From: an uncultured bacterium
Lineage (GTDB): Bacteria; Bacillota_I; Bacilli_A; RFN20; CAG-826
Direction of reading: 5' to 3'
Length of the DNA stretch: 64,000 nt
Assembly: GCA_949284685.1 (NCBI GenBank)
Contig: CASDWE010000002.1
Coordinates: 532,106 to 596,105, forward strand
A model generated the notes under the pieces. That model searched no databases, was not told where the DNA came from, and saw only the letters and a program-made list of their open reading frames with translations. A program made the translations under genes and the position numbers. This document shows, piece after piece, positions 26,313 through 35,395 of the stretch (the first letter of the stretch is position 1; each line of letters opens with the position of its first letter).

Positions 26313-27225
26313 AATTAAGCCAAAAATTATTTTTGATACTGATATTGGCGATGATATTGATGATGCTTTCGCTTTGCTATTTTTGGTTGAGAGCAAAGCG
26401 TTTGATGTCTTGGGCGTTACAACCGTTTTTCGTAATACTAGACAAAGAGCGCACATGGCCAAATATTTGCTCGAAGCATTAAATAGCGATATCAAAGTTT
26501 ATGCTGGTTGCGATTATCCGTTAATTTCTAATCCTGATAAGTTGAACGTTGAAGCAATTCAAAAGAAAGAGAAAAAAGATCGCTATGGGATGTATCAACT
26601 TCCTCAATGGAGTGAAGAAATGGAGAGCGCTCAATTCGAGAAACAACATGCGGTGGATTTTATTATCGAACAAATACACAAATACCCTCATGAAGTTATC
26701 TTGTGTGGCGTTGGTCCTTTAACTAATTTTGCAATGGCGTTAAGAAAAGATCCTACCATCGTTCCCTTAATCAAAGAATTTCGTTTGATGAGCGGTGGAC
26801 AGAATTTAAATTTTGCCGAATGGAATGTGTTTTGCGATCCCGAAGCTAGCTATATTGTATATAACTCAAATGTTAAGACTATTTGCATCGGCATTGACAC
26901 TACATGCAAATTAGGTTTGTCAAAAGAAGACATCGATAAACTAGTTCATTCGCAATCAAAAGCCATCAAAATTACTTATGACATGATGATGAAGTGGTTC
27001 GCGCATTATGCGTTTGAAGCACCTGTTATGCATGATCCGCTCGCAGTCGTATCTATTATTAAACCAAACTTATGCCAGTATGAAGAAAAACCATTGACTG
27101 TTGACTTATCAAATAGAAGAGGCTTCATAGTCCAAGACGATAAAAAAGTTCATAATAAACTAACTATATCAACTGATGTTAATGTGCGCGAATTCATAAA
27201 TCTATTTATGAGTGTTATTTTATAA
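26305..27225 (+). CDS. Inosine-uridine preferring nucleoside hydrolase family protein
   Basis: A 306-residue IunH-type N-ribohydrolase. The calcium-binding signature 'IIFDTDIGDDIDDAFALLFL' carries the D-x-D-x-x-x-D-D pattern; 'ILCGVGPLTNFAMAL' and a C-terminal 'APVMHDPLAVV' with the catalytic-site His are present. These enzymes split nucleosides into base and ribose, and a ribokinase lies at the end of the same gene series. No N-terminal signal peptide, so cytoplasmic. The true substrate in this glycan-type operon could be another riboside. Confidence 0.9.
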   Translation: MNKIKPKIIFDTDIGDDIDDAFALLFLVESKAFDVLGVTTVFRNTRQRAHMAKYLLEALNSDIKVYAGCDYPLISNPDKLNVEAIQKKEKKDRYGMYQLPQWSEEMESAQFEKQHAVDFIIEQIHKYPHEVILCGVGPLTNFAMALRKDPTIVPLIKEFRLMSGGQNLNFAEWNVFCDPEASYIVYNSNVKTICIGIDTTCKLGLSKEDIDKLVHSQSKAIKITYDMMMKWFAHYAFEAPVMHDPLAVVSIIKPNLCQYEEKPLTVDLSNRRGFIVQDDKKVHNKLTISTDVNVREFINLFMSVIL

Positions 27226-27317
27226 ATTATTTTTTGCATCTTAAGATGTTTATTAATTGCCTAAGAAAGGGGGAATTAGTCAGTCAAATTAAAGGCTTAG
27301 CTGATTAATAAGACATT
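27226..27317 (+). promoter_or_regulatory. Leader between nucleoside hydrolase and first exported protein
   Basis: Contains the palindrome CATCTTAAGATG near 27238 and a stem TTAGTCAG/CTGATTAA near 27275-27308 enclosing AAAGG. No clear ribosome-binding site immediately precedes the ATG at 27318. It may be an mRNA-processing or translation-control site. Confidence 0.3.
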
Positions 27318-29009
27318 ATGAAAATCAACAAAATTAGTGTTGCACTTCTTATGAGTGCCCTTGCACTTGTGGCCGGTACAGCCGCATTGACGCCAAGTGG
27401 CCAAGTTGAAGTTATGGCCGGTACAGCCGCATTGACGCCAAGTGGCCAAGTTGAAGTTATGGCCGATACGCAAGAAGTGCCTTATGACATCCGTGGAGGT
27501 GGTAGAATTACCTACACAACAAGCGATGATGGCGATTCGGGATGGACTTATTTAAATGTTGTTTGCATGGAACAAACAACCCAAGGTAACGGCATTTCTT
27601 TCCGTGCTCGTAATCATACAGGCATAACGACGCCATTATCGATTCAACTTGCCGATGGGAAAGGCGGAATGTACATGCCTAGCGCCGATGGCTTAAAGTA
27701 TTACACATATGATATTTTCGGTAATAATGAAGTCGAAAAAACATATTTGTATGTGACAAATATTGAATTAGATCCATATTTCGATGGAATTATTTATTTG
27801 CCATTTGCCAATTATACTAGCGAAGTCACTACACCTTCTTTAACCGGAGCGCCCGATTTTACAAAATTGTGGAAAATTAGTTTTGGTTTGCAGCCATTAT
27901 TTAATGGATTTGCTGATTATACCATCGGCGATGTTTTTAATGCCGGTGGAATGAATTTGGACACTTCCGTTTTAAACGATGAAATTTTCTCGACATTTTT
28001 TATCGGAGAAAATTATACAACAGGTGACATCCATATCAATCAAGGCATAATGAAAGATTTTGATCCGACGGGGAAGGATTATTTGGGTGGCATAAATATT
28101 AGAACTTATACATCTGACACTAATAAAGGTCCAGTCGCCGACATTGTTGCGTCGGAACAGGGAATTTTTGGTTCGGGCTTTTGGATGCGAGTAAAAAATT
28201 ACGGCAATGAAGTGTCACCGATGTTACAAGTCATGGGGTGCGAAGGAGACAATATGCTTCCAAGCGACGGGAAACCATTTTTGTACTACGATAAAGAGGG
28301 CAATTATACCGCAACAATTGCCGCCAATCCATACAATGGATTTGTCATACCGGCCAATTTTGATGGTTTTATTTATGTACCACTTTCATCTTTATATAAT
28401 GGAAATCCTGGAACACCAGTTAGAATGGACTGGCTATATGGAATTTTTGTTAATGTTGACGCGTTGGCTTTTCCAAACGCTAATCTAATTTTTGGCGATG
28501 TATTCAATCATAACAATATGCTGACGGATGGATCTACTACCACTCATGCTTCTTTTGCTTCGCAGCGTCATGTATCTAACGAGACGGGCAAAATATATCA
28601 CTATCCGGGCTTTAGCGGCGAACTTGCGACGGCGTGGGCTGAAATGTTTTTAGAAGCCACTTATCCGTGCGATACGGCGGCAAGCCAAGTTTGGGAAGAT
28701 ATGAAAGCTGAATATGATGTTTTAAGTCAGGATGATAAAAATCTTCTTATAGAAGCTGTTTATTTAGGAAAAGCTGAAGAAGATAAAAATCTTGTTGAAC
28801 AAGCAATGGAACGTTTTGATCTAGCTGTTTTAAGACAAGGTCTTGAGAATTTTACTTCCCGAACGATTCAGTCTTTTAATTCGATAATTATTGATAATCA
28901 AGTCAACGATCGTGTTGTCGTCATAGTTTGCTTAGTTATAACGCTATCATTAATGGTCACAGGTGTTGTGTTTTTTATCAGCAAAAAAAGAAAAAAATTA
29001 AACGATTAA
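27318..29009 (+). CDS. Exported membrane-anchored protein with two repeated beta-rich modules
   Basis: 563 residues of unrecognised family. A signal peptide covers the first ~20-33 residues. Two similar modules follow (about 60-215 and 265-405), each with 'GNGISFRARNHT'/'GSGFWMRVKNYG', then 'FDGIIYLPFANY'/'FDGFIYVPLSSL', then 'GDVFN'. A helical segment (about 440-515, 'TYPCDTAASQVWEDMKAEYD') leads to a membrane helix near 532-555 and the basic tail KKRKKLND, so the protein is cell-attached with its modules outside. The same module recurs in the next protein and in the one at 32711. The beta-rich pattern and neighbours suggest glycan binding; this is inference. Confidence 0.8.
   Translation: MKINKISVALLMSALALVAGTAALTPSGQVEVMAGTAALTPSGQVEVMADTQEVPYDIRGGGRITYTTSDDGDSGWTYLNVVCMEQTTQGNGISFRARNHTGITTPLSIQLADGKGGMYMPSADGLKYYTYDIFGNNEVEKTYLYVTNIELDPYFDGIIYLPFANYTSEVTTPSLTGAPDFTKLWKISFGLQPLFNGFADYTIGDVFNAGGMNLDTSVLNDEIFSTFFIGENYTTGDIHINQGIMKDFDPTGKDYLGGINIRTYTSDTNKGPVADIVASEQGIFGSGFWMRVKNYGNEVSPMLQVMGCEGDNMLPSDGKPFLYYDKEGNYTATIAANPYNGFVIPANFDGFIYVPLSSLYNGNPGTPVRMDWLYGIFVNVDALAFPNANLIFGDVFNHNNMLTDGSTTTHASFASQRHVSNETGKIYHYPGFSGELATAWAEMFLEATYPCDTAASQVWEDMKAEYDVLSQDDKNLLIEAVYLGKAEEDKNLVEQAMERFDLAVLRQGLENFTSRTIQSFNSIIIDNQVNDRVVVIVCLVITLSLMVTGVVFFISKKRKKLND
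27371..27460 (+). repeat. Perfect 45-bp tandem duplication at the signal-peptide junction
   Basis: The 45-bp unit at 27371-27415 is repeated without change at 27416-27460, adding 15 residues ('AGTAALTPSGQVEVM' twice) in frame. It spans the expected signal-peptidase region. Confidence 0.95.
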
Positions 29010-29029
29010 AATAATCGCTGGAGGTAAAT

Positions 29030-31600
29030 ATGAAAACATTCTTCGCTCTTCTATCGTTAGTTGCAACTGTTGGTTGTCTTGCTTTGGCAAGTACTCCTAT
29101 TTCAAAAAGTGTCGATTCTGTTCAAGCCGCATTATCGTATGAGGGGGATTTTGTTTTGGGAGCAAAGGTTGATTTTTCGGCCAATTCCGATGAACAATCA
29201 ACCGATTATGTCAGTGTAAATTTGTCCGATACAACAAATAACGGAACAAATTTCTTTGTAAGATTAAAAAATTTAACGAGCGAAGATGTTGATTTACATC
29301 TTGTCGTAGAGAGTGTTAATGGCCATGGTTCCACAATTAAAGCTAATGGCCGATACACTCTCTATGATGAAACCGGTGAGATTCCCCAATCTTATACTTC
29401 AATCAGTGGAGAATTCTTTACGCTTCCAAAAAATTTCAATGGCTATTTTTCAATTACAAATTATAATTTAGCGAGTCAAGAAGGTTGGCCTGGCAACGAA
29501 GGAAGTGAAAAAGATATTAAAAACTTGCGCGCTCTCCATTTTGGCGTGTGTGGCGGTTTATATGCTGGGGTAAGCATAGGAATTGGTGATATTTTTACGA
29601 CCGACATTATGAACTTGGATGTTTCTAGTTTAGACGAAGAAGTTTTTCTAAGCACATTTGTGCCAATGAATGATTCGCCATATGTGGAAATTACTCGTTT
29701 ACCGGAAACGGATTTTGATGCGAATCATGATATGGATGGTGGCGTATTAGCTACCGTTCAATATATGAGCGAAGACATTTCAAGCTATTGGCTAATCCAT
29801 CCAAAAGATAATAATTTATCTTCGACAGGTATTTATTTTAGATTGCAAAATGGGTGGGCGTACGGTTATTGGATTCAATTTTATATATTGGATGGTAACG
29901 GTCATCGCATGATGTTAGGTTTAAAACAAAATATTTATCAATATGATAACCAAGGAAAAAATAAAGAAATTAAAACCAGCAGGGAATTTGGCTCATATTT
30001 TTATATCGATGGATTATTTGACGGCTTTATTTTTATTCCTTATGCTTCTTTAGTTGACGATTCTACTTGGTCTGGCAATCAAAGCGCCCCGACCATGGAT
30101 TATACAAATGTATATTCATTAATATTTGGGTTATCAACAAAACATGATTATTCGGCGCAAACAATGTTTGGCGATATATTTACAGATAACACAACTGTTT
30201 TTGATGGAAGCGAAGTCGGTCTAGACGAAATTGATACATATTTTGAAGCTGATGTTTATGGAAATGGCAATTACATAAATTTATCGCGTTTAAAAGGATA
30301 TAAAGAAGAAACATTTTTGGATTATAGCAATGTCAAAAATTATCGTGAAACGACGATAACTGGTGGTGTAAAATTTAATGTAACGCAAGGGGAGGAAGAT
30401 GTATTGCCCTCCTTTATCATTGATTACGATTTCGATTTTCAAAATCAAATTGCCATTGCCATAAGGCTTAAAAACTATTCTTATGACTATCCATATAAAA
30501 TTGTTGTCAAAGACGATAGCGGCAGACAATGTTCATTGGAAGGTGAAATACTTGGTAACGTCTATTATTTAGATTTAAACGGTAAGTGCGTCGCTAACGA
30601 TTGGGGAGGTAATCCAATTTTTGCCAAAATACCGATTGGCTTTGATGGTTTAATGATTATTCCATTTGCCTCGTTAGGTGGCGGGACACATTTAAACTTA
30701 TCAAAACTAACTAGTTTAGAGTTTTTCGTCAGCTCAAAGTATGATTATGGCTTTGATGTGGCATTTGGGGAAATTGGTGGCATAGATAAAAATCTTACAT
30801 TTAATTCTCTATTATCTCCTAATGATTTGACCGATGAAGAGTGGAAAAACATTTATAAATTAAACGAATACGCCGAACTCGGTCATATTACAAGAGTCGA
30901 AGAAGAGGTGCTTTGTCCAATGATTGGTGACACCAAAATTTTAAATTCATTAATTTATGATAGCGACGAAGAAATGGCTAACGAGTTATTGACCGATGAC
31001 GCCGATAATCCGCTCACTTACGAGCGAAGTCCGGATGGTTTGCTCATTACTCCCGGCGAGTATGAAGTAGGACATGCAAATGGACCGTACTCTTGTTTGG
31101 TTTTATTGAATAATTCTAAATATGCCGACAGGACTACAATGCAATTGAGTGATGGTACGCTTGCAAAAGGATTGACATTATATGTCAAAAATCTTTCCTC
31201 GAGAGAAATTGGTATCTCACTAGGTTTTGACCAAATTTTAGAAGACAATAAAATTCAGCGTTGGACTTTGATTGGATATCCATCAATGTATTACGCTTAC
31301 GATGTAAATGTTGATGCAGAATACACTTTTTATTGCAAACGTGACCAATTTCAAATTCCAGTCGGCTTTGAAGGATATATTCGGATTCCTTTTTCTTCTT
31401 ATGGTGTGCCAGATTGGTCGAGTACCAATCAGCCGTTAGATATTACTTCATTAAGTGGTAATTTATATTTGTCACAAGATAATCGTAGTTATGCTGGATT
31501 ACAGTATCTAGTGAAAAATGTTGGTGTTTATTTTAAAACGACAGCGGCCGCTAGTTTGTTTAATGAGGAAAACACCATTAAATCAAACATGGGTTTATAA
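29030..31600 (+). CDS. Exported protein with four repeated beta-rich modules
   Basis: 856 residues. A signal peptide (about 1-33, 'TPISKSVDSVQA' at its end) is followed by four units of the module seen in the upstream protein, at roughly 40-205, 225-400, 430-600 and 645-840. Recurrent hallmarks are 'GIYFRLQNGW', 'REFGSYFYIDGLFDGFIFIP' and 'MFGDIFT'. The second unit is closest to the modules of the 894-residue protein downstream. It lacks the C-terminal membrane helix of its relatives, so it is probably released or held by other contacts. No catalytic domain recognised. GGAGG precedes the ATG. Confidence 0.78.
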   Translation: MKTFFALLSLVATVGCLALASTPISKSVDSVQAALSYEGDFVLGAKVDFSANSDEQSTDYVSVNLSDTTNNGTNFFVRLKNLTSEDVDLHLVVESVNGHGSTIKANGRYTLYDETGEIPQSYTSISGEFFTLPKNFNGYFSITNYNLASQEGWPGNEGSEKDIKNLRALHFGVCGGLYAGVSIGIGDIFTTDIMNLDVSSLDEEVFLSTFVPMNDSPYVEITRLPETDFDANHDMDGGVLATVQYMSEDISSYWLIHPKDNNLSSTGIYFRLQNGWAYGYWIQFYILDGNGHRMMLGLKQNIYQYDNQGKNKEIKTSREFGSYFYIDGLFDGFIFIPYASLVDDSTWSGNQSAPTMDYTNVYSLIFGLSTKHDYSAQTMFGDIFTDNTTVFDGSEVGLDEIDTYFEADVYGNGNYINLSRLKGYKEETFLDYSNVKNYRETTITGGVKFNVTQGEEDVLPSFIIDYDFDFQNQIAIAIRLKNYSYDYPYKIVVKDDSGRQCSLEGEILGNVYYLDLNGKCVANDWGGNPIFAKIPIGFDGLMIIPFASLGGGTHLNLSKLTSLEFFVSSKYDYGFDVAFGEIGGIDKNLTFNSLLSPNDLTDEEWKNIYKLNEYAELGHITRVEEEVLCPMIGDTKILNSLIYDSDEEMANELLTDDADNPLTYERSPDGLLITPGEYEVGHANGPYSCLVLLNNSKYADRTTMQLSDGTLAKGLTLYVKNLSSREIGISLGFDQILEDNKIQRWTLIGYPSMYYAYDVNVDAEYTFYCKRDQFQIPVGFEGYIRIPFSSYGVPDWSSTNQPLDITSLSGNLYLSQDNRSYAGLQYLVKNVGVYFKTTAAASLFNEENTIKSNMGL

Positions 31601-31610
31601 GGAGGGCATT

Positions 31611-32711
31611 ATGAAAAAGTATCGAATCGTCTCAATTTATATTCTTACTACTTTGATGGTTCTATCGACGAGTTGCCAAGGATCACAATTAAAAACTCCT
31701 AGTGGTATCAATCCGATTTGGATTGATGAGGTCGGATATTTATCGAAAGCAGCGACAGTAATTCAAGAAGATAATGCCCGTTACGTTATTTATGAGACCA
31801 ATGAAAAAATCAACGATGAAACAATTTCCTTTGCACTTAAAATCGGTCATTACGAAAATGATGCTTGGGAATATTCGAATCGCGAAATTATTTTAAAAGG
31901 TAGCGACTCTTCTTGGGATAAATATATTTTTTCACCTAGCGTCATTAAAGGCGAGTTTAAAAAAGGCGCCGAAACATATAATTATTTGTTGGCCTATGGT
32001 GGCAGAAAAACTTCAAATGACATAGCTAACCAAATCGGAATTGCCTATGCCAAAGAATTAACCGGACCTTGGATTAAACATCCTGAACCATTAATAAAAT
32101 ATGATGCCGGTATTTATGGGGATGAATACGGTGCTGGCGCGCCTAGCTTAGTTAGTTATGACAAAAAAGGAAAGGTAAGAATTTTTTATAGTTATGCCGA
32201 AACCAATTTGGCCAACGAGCGAGTTCTTGACGCCGATTTATCTAACTTAAATAACATCATTTTAGATAAAGGCACAAGACAAATCTCGGTCGATGGGTTG
32301 AGGGATAATGCCGACATGACCATTTTAGCTAACGCGGATTTTGCTTTAGATGAAAACGATACTCTTTATGTTGTTCGAGATGTATATCCTTTATCTAGCA
32401 ATATTCCAGGTAACGCGACAAGTTTACAAGTCGCTAAAGCAAACGTGAAGATTCTTAACGATTTTGTCAATTACTCTTGGGAAGTTATTGAGACATTTAA
32501 TTCATCGAATACGATTGATTTTGATGATCCGGAATCTATGGGCTGGGATGAAATATATTCGGCGGCCTTTGTTCGAGATTCATATGGATACATCAGTTCA
32601 ACTCAAGACAAATTAGAATATATTTATTCAACGAGTGATGAACCAGAAGATATAAGCGATGAAACATATAAATTTTCACCTTTTTTAGCGATAAGGAGCA
32701 CTAATTTTTAA
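31611..32711 (+). CDS. Lipoprotein with GH43-like beta-propeller domain
   Basis: About 366 residues. AAGGAGG at 31599-31605 sets the start at 31611, which gives a proper lipoprotein signal ending 'MVLSTSCQ'. The mature part resembles a five-bladed propeller of the GH43/GH32 type: 'SPSVIKGEFKKGAETYNYLL', 'GIAYAKELTGPWIKHPEPLI' (the common 'GPW' turn) and 'GAPSLVSYDKKGKVRIFYSY'. It is related to the two following proteins but diverged. The first catalytic Asp expected for GH43 is not obvious, so it may bind rather than cut. Overlaps the next gene as TAATG. Confidence 0.72.
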   Translation: MKKYRIVSIYILTTLMVLSTSCQGSQLKTPSGINPIWIDEVGYLSKAATVIQEDNARYVIYETNEKINDETISFALKIGHYENDAWEYSNREIILKGSDSSWDKYIFSPSVIKGEFKKGAETYNYLLAYGGRKTSNDIANQIGIAYAKELTGPWIKHPEPLIKYDAGIYGDEYGAGAPSLVSYDKKGKVRIFYSYAETNLANERVLDADLSNLNNIILDKGTRQISVDGLRDNADMTILANADFALDENDTLYVVRDVYPLSSNIPGNATSLQVAKANVKILNDFVNYSWEVIETFNSSNTIDFDDPESMGWDEIYSAAFVRDSYGYISSTQDKLEYIYSTSDEPEDISDETYKFSPFLAIRSTNF

Positions 32712-35395
32712 TGACGTTTTTACCTCTTTCGTTACTGATTTTAATGGGTATTAGTATGATGCCATCATCTTTCTTCAATTCTAATAATTTAGATAGGCTT
32801 GCGGAAACTTCTTCTATTAGCGAAGCGACGCTTTTGTTTGATTATGAAGTTGATGGCGATAAAAGATTTTATAATTATTGCCCAAGTATTTTCGAAGAAA
32901 ATGGCGTTCGCTATATTTATTATTGTACGAACAAAGAAGCCGGCAATGTTACCGATTATATAGGTTATCGTGAAGGCACATTTGACGGAAAGAAGTGGGT
33001 TTATTCCGACTTGCAAATTGTCTTATCTCCCGAAAGCGGCATGTGGGATCAAAGACACGTTTGTGATCCGAGCGTTATAAAAGGTCAATTTACTTATAAT
33101 GGACAAACATATAACTATTTAATGAACTATCTCGCTTCAAGCCAAGACGATTCTATGGGCAATGGAACCGGTTTTGCAGTGGCGACTTCTCCAAGTGGTC
33201 CGTGGATTAAATGCTACGATATCAATCCGTTTATTCCTTTTAATTCAGCGACAGATGTTTGGGGAAACGGTCAAACTTCTATGATAAATTTAGATGGATT
33301 AGGGCACGTTTTGTATTTTTATTCATATGGCGGCAAAGATGGGACGTATGAAATAGTTAGAGAATATGATTTGTCCAATTTAAATGATGCTAAATTGATT
33401 AGAAGCACCAAATTATCATTAAACGGATTAATTAGTGGTGACATAACGATTAATGATGCAGAATTTGTGCTAGATAAAGAAAATGAAAAATTATTGATGG
33501 TGAAGGCGAAACATCCATATGTCGATGATGATTTAACACCAACATTTATTTCTTCTTCGTTGATTTTGTATATGCTAGATTTAAGCGGCGGTGAAAATTT
33601 AATTGATAAAATTTTTAGCGCCGATAGTTCTACTAAATGGGAATATATCGGAGAAATTGATAGTTCGATATCCGGTTTTCCTCGTAATCATAATCCTGGA
33701 TTAGTAACCGATGCATTTGGATTTATTTTAACGGATAAAAAACTTGATGTAATATTTTCTACAAGTATTACGAACGATGATTTTTGGACTTATTTATCCA
33801 CTTATCGTCTATATCAAACATCTATTCCATTATCTTATGGTAAATTTTCAATGAACCGATTGAATAGCGGAGCAAAAATTGCTTTGAAGCAATCGACAAA
33901 TGTCGATGATCTTTCAACTATTCGTGTGAACTTAAGCAGCAATTCAATCACTAGTGGAGAAGGACTATATTTTCGATTTCGAAATTACACGACCATCGAT
34001 ACTCCGATTGACATGCTATTTGAAAATAGTAGTGGTTATAAAGTTAAGCCAACTCCAAATGCAGAAATAGTTACCTATGATATTAATGGCGACAATAAAA
34101 AGACCATTAGTTTTCGTGAATTTGGTAATTATTTAATGCTTCCGGCAATGTTTGATGGATATATTTATATTCCTTTTTCATCACTAACGAGTCAAGAAGA
34201 AGGCGAAAGAGATTTGTCTTCAATTAAATATATATATCTAACCATTTCTAATTATTACGATTATTTTGCTAGTTTTTCCCTTGGAGATATTTTTTCTAAT
34301 CACCTTACCAATGTTGATGTTTCATCTTTATCAATGATGAATTTTAATTCAACATTTTTAGTTACTAGCAATTCAAAGCTAGTAGAAATACACCGTCTTC
34401 CGACTACTGATTTTGATCCAGCTGGACACGATTTATTAGGAGGAATTAGAATGACGATGAATCGGGACGAAAATGTTGATCGTCCTGCCCAATGGATTTT
34501 AAAAAGCAGCAACGCTGATTTAGCGGGTGAAGGCCTTTATTTTCGCCTAAAAAACAATCATTTTAATCCATATTATTTAATATTTTATCTTCTAGATCAA
34601 ACCAATCATCGAATGGCATTAGCCCTCAATGCACCAATATTCTATTACGATTGTAATGCGACTTTATTATACGAAGGACAAGCGCGTGAATTTGGTTCAT
34701 ATTTTTATGTTCCCGGAAGTTTTGATGGTTTTATCTATATTCCTTATTCATCATTAACAAATGACGCGACTTGGAGCACTAACACGTATATGCACTATGA
34801 TAAAATAGCGCATATTTATTTAGGTGCCTCATCGATGTATGACTATTTGCTCGATATAACTTTTGGTGACGTTTTTACGACGAATTCGTTTTTGTATGAT
34901 GGAAGTGAGTCGCGTTATGACGATTTTGCGTTACATGCAGAAAAGGTTTGGGAAGCCGATTATGTTAATATTGAATACGCTGAAGGATATAAAAGCGAAG
35001 CAACATGTTATGGCGAAGACTTTTTGAGTGATACATATCCTTGTTATGAAAAAGCATCAATCGTTTGGAATGATTATAAAATGAAATTTAATAATTTAAG
35101 CGAAAGCGCTAAAAACGAGTTGATAAGTACGAGTTATGCTGGGAAATCATACGATGAATGCACAATTATTGAACAATGTGTTTGGCGTTACGATTTAGCG
35201 GTAAAAAATCAAGGTTTAGAAGATTTTATGAATAGAAACATTTCTTTGTTATCGGCGAATAGTGTTGCCTTGAACGAGTTTAATAATTATCTTGATTTTA
35301 TCATTTTTGGCGCGATATTGTTGATTTCATGCATATCTTGTTCGGTTTATTTATATAGTAGAGGAAAGGAAAAAGAAAAAAATGAAGAAAATTAA
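32711..35395 (+). CDS. Membrane-anchored GH43-like propeller fused to two beta-rich modules
   Basis: 894 residues joining the two building blocks of this locus. An N-terminal hydrophobic signal is followed by a GH43-like propeller (about 45-370: 'RFYNYCPSIFEENGVRYIYY', 'RHVCDPSVIKGQF', 'SPSGPWIKCYDINPFIPF'), then two modules (about 380-545 and 585-735: 'GEGLYFRFRNYT', 'FDGYIYIPFSSL', 'REFGSYFYVPGSFDGFIYIP'). A helical segment from about 774 ('TYPCYEKASIVWNDY') resembles that of the 563-residue protein. A membrane helix near 862-883 ends in a charged tail. AAGGAG at 32693-32698 serves the ATG. A carbohydrate-processing enzyme with attached binding modules is the simplest reading. Confidence 0.78.
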   Translation: MTFLPLSLLILMGISMMPSSFFNSNNLDRLAETSSISEATLLFDYEVDGDKRFYNYCPSIFEENGVRYIYYCTNKEAGNVTDYIGYREGTFDGKKWVYSDLQIVLSPESGMWDQRHVCDPSVIKGQFTYNGQTYNYLMNYLASSQDDSMGNGTGFAVATSPSGPWIKCYDINPFIPFNSATDVWGNGQTSMINLDGLGHVLYFYSYGGKDGTYEIVREYDLSNLNDAKLIRSTKLSLNGLISGDITINDAEFVLDKENEKLLMVKAKHPYVDDDLTPTFISSSLILYMLDLSGGENLIDKIFSADSSTKWEYIGEIDSSISGFPRNHNPGLVTDAFGFILTDKKLDVIFSTSITNDDFWTYLSTYRLYQTSIPLSYGKFSMNRLNSGAKIALKQSTNVDDLSTIRVNLSSNSITSGEGLYFRFRNYTTIDTPIDMLFENSSGYKVKPTPNAEIVTYDINGDNKKTISFREFGNYLMLPAMFDGYIYIPFSSLTSQEEGERDLSSIKYIYLTISNYYDYFASFSLGDIFSNHLTNVDVSSLSMMNFNSTFLVTSNSKLVEIHRLPTTDFDPAGHDLLGGIRMTMNRDENVDRPAQWILKSSNADLAGEGLYFRLKNNHFNPYYLIFYLLDQTNHRMALALNAPIFYYDCNATLLYEGQAREFGSYFYVPGSFDGFIYIPYSSLTNDATWSTNTYMHYDKIAHIYLGASSMYDYLLDITFGDVFTTNSFLYDGSESRYDDFALHAEKVWEADYVNIEYAEGYKSEATCYGEDFLSDTYPCYEKASIVWNDYKMKFNNLSESAKNELISTSYAGKSYDECTIIEQCVWRYDLAVKNQGLEDFMNRNISLLSANSVALNEFNNYLDFIIFGAILLISCISCSVYLYSRGKEKEKNEEN

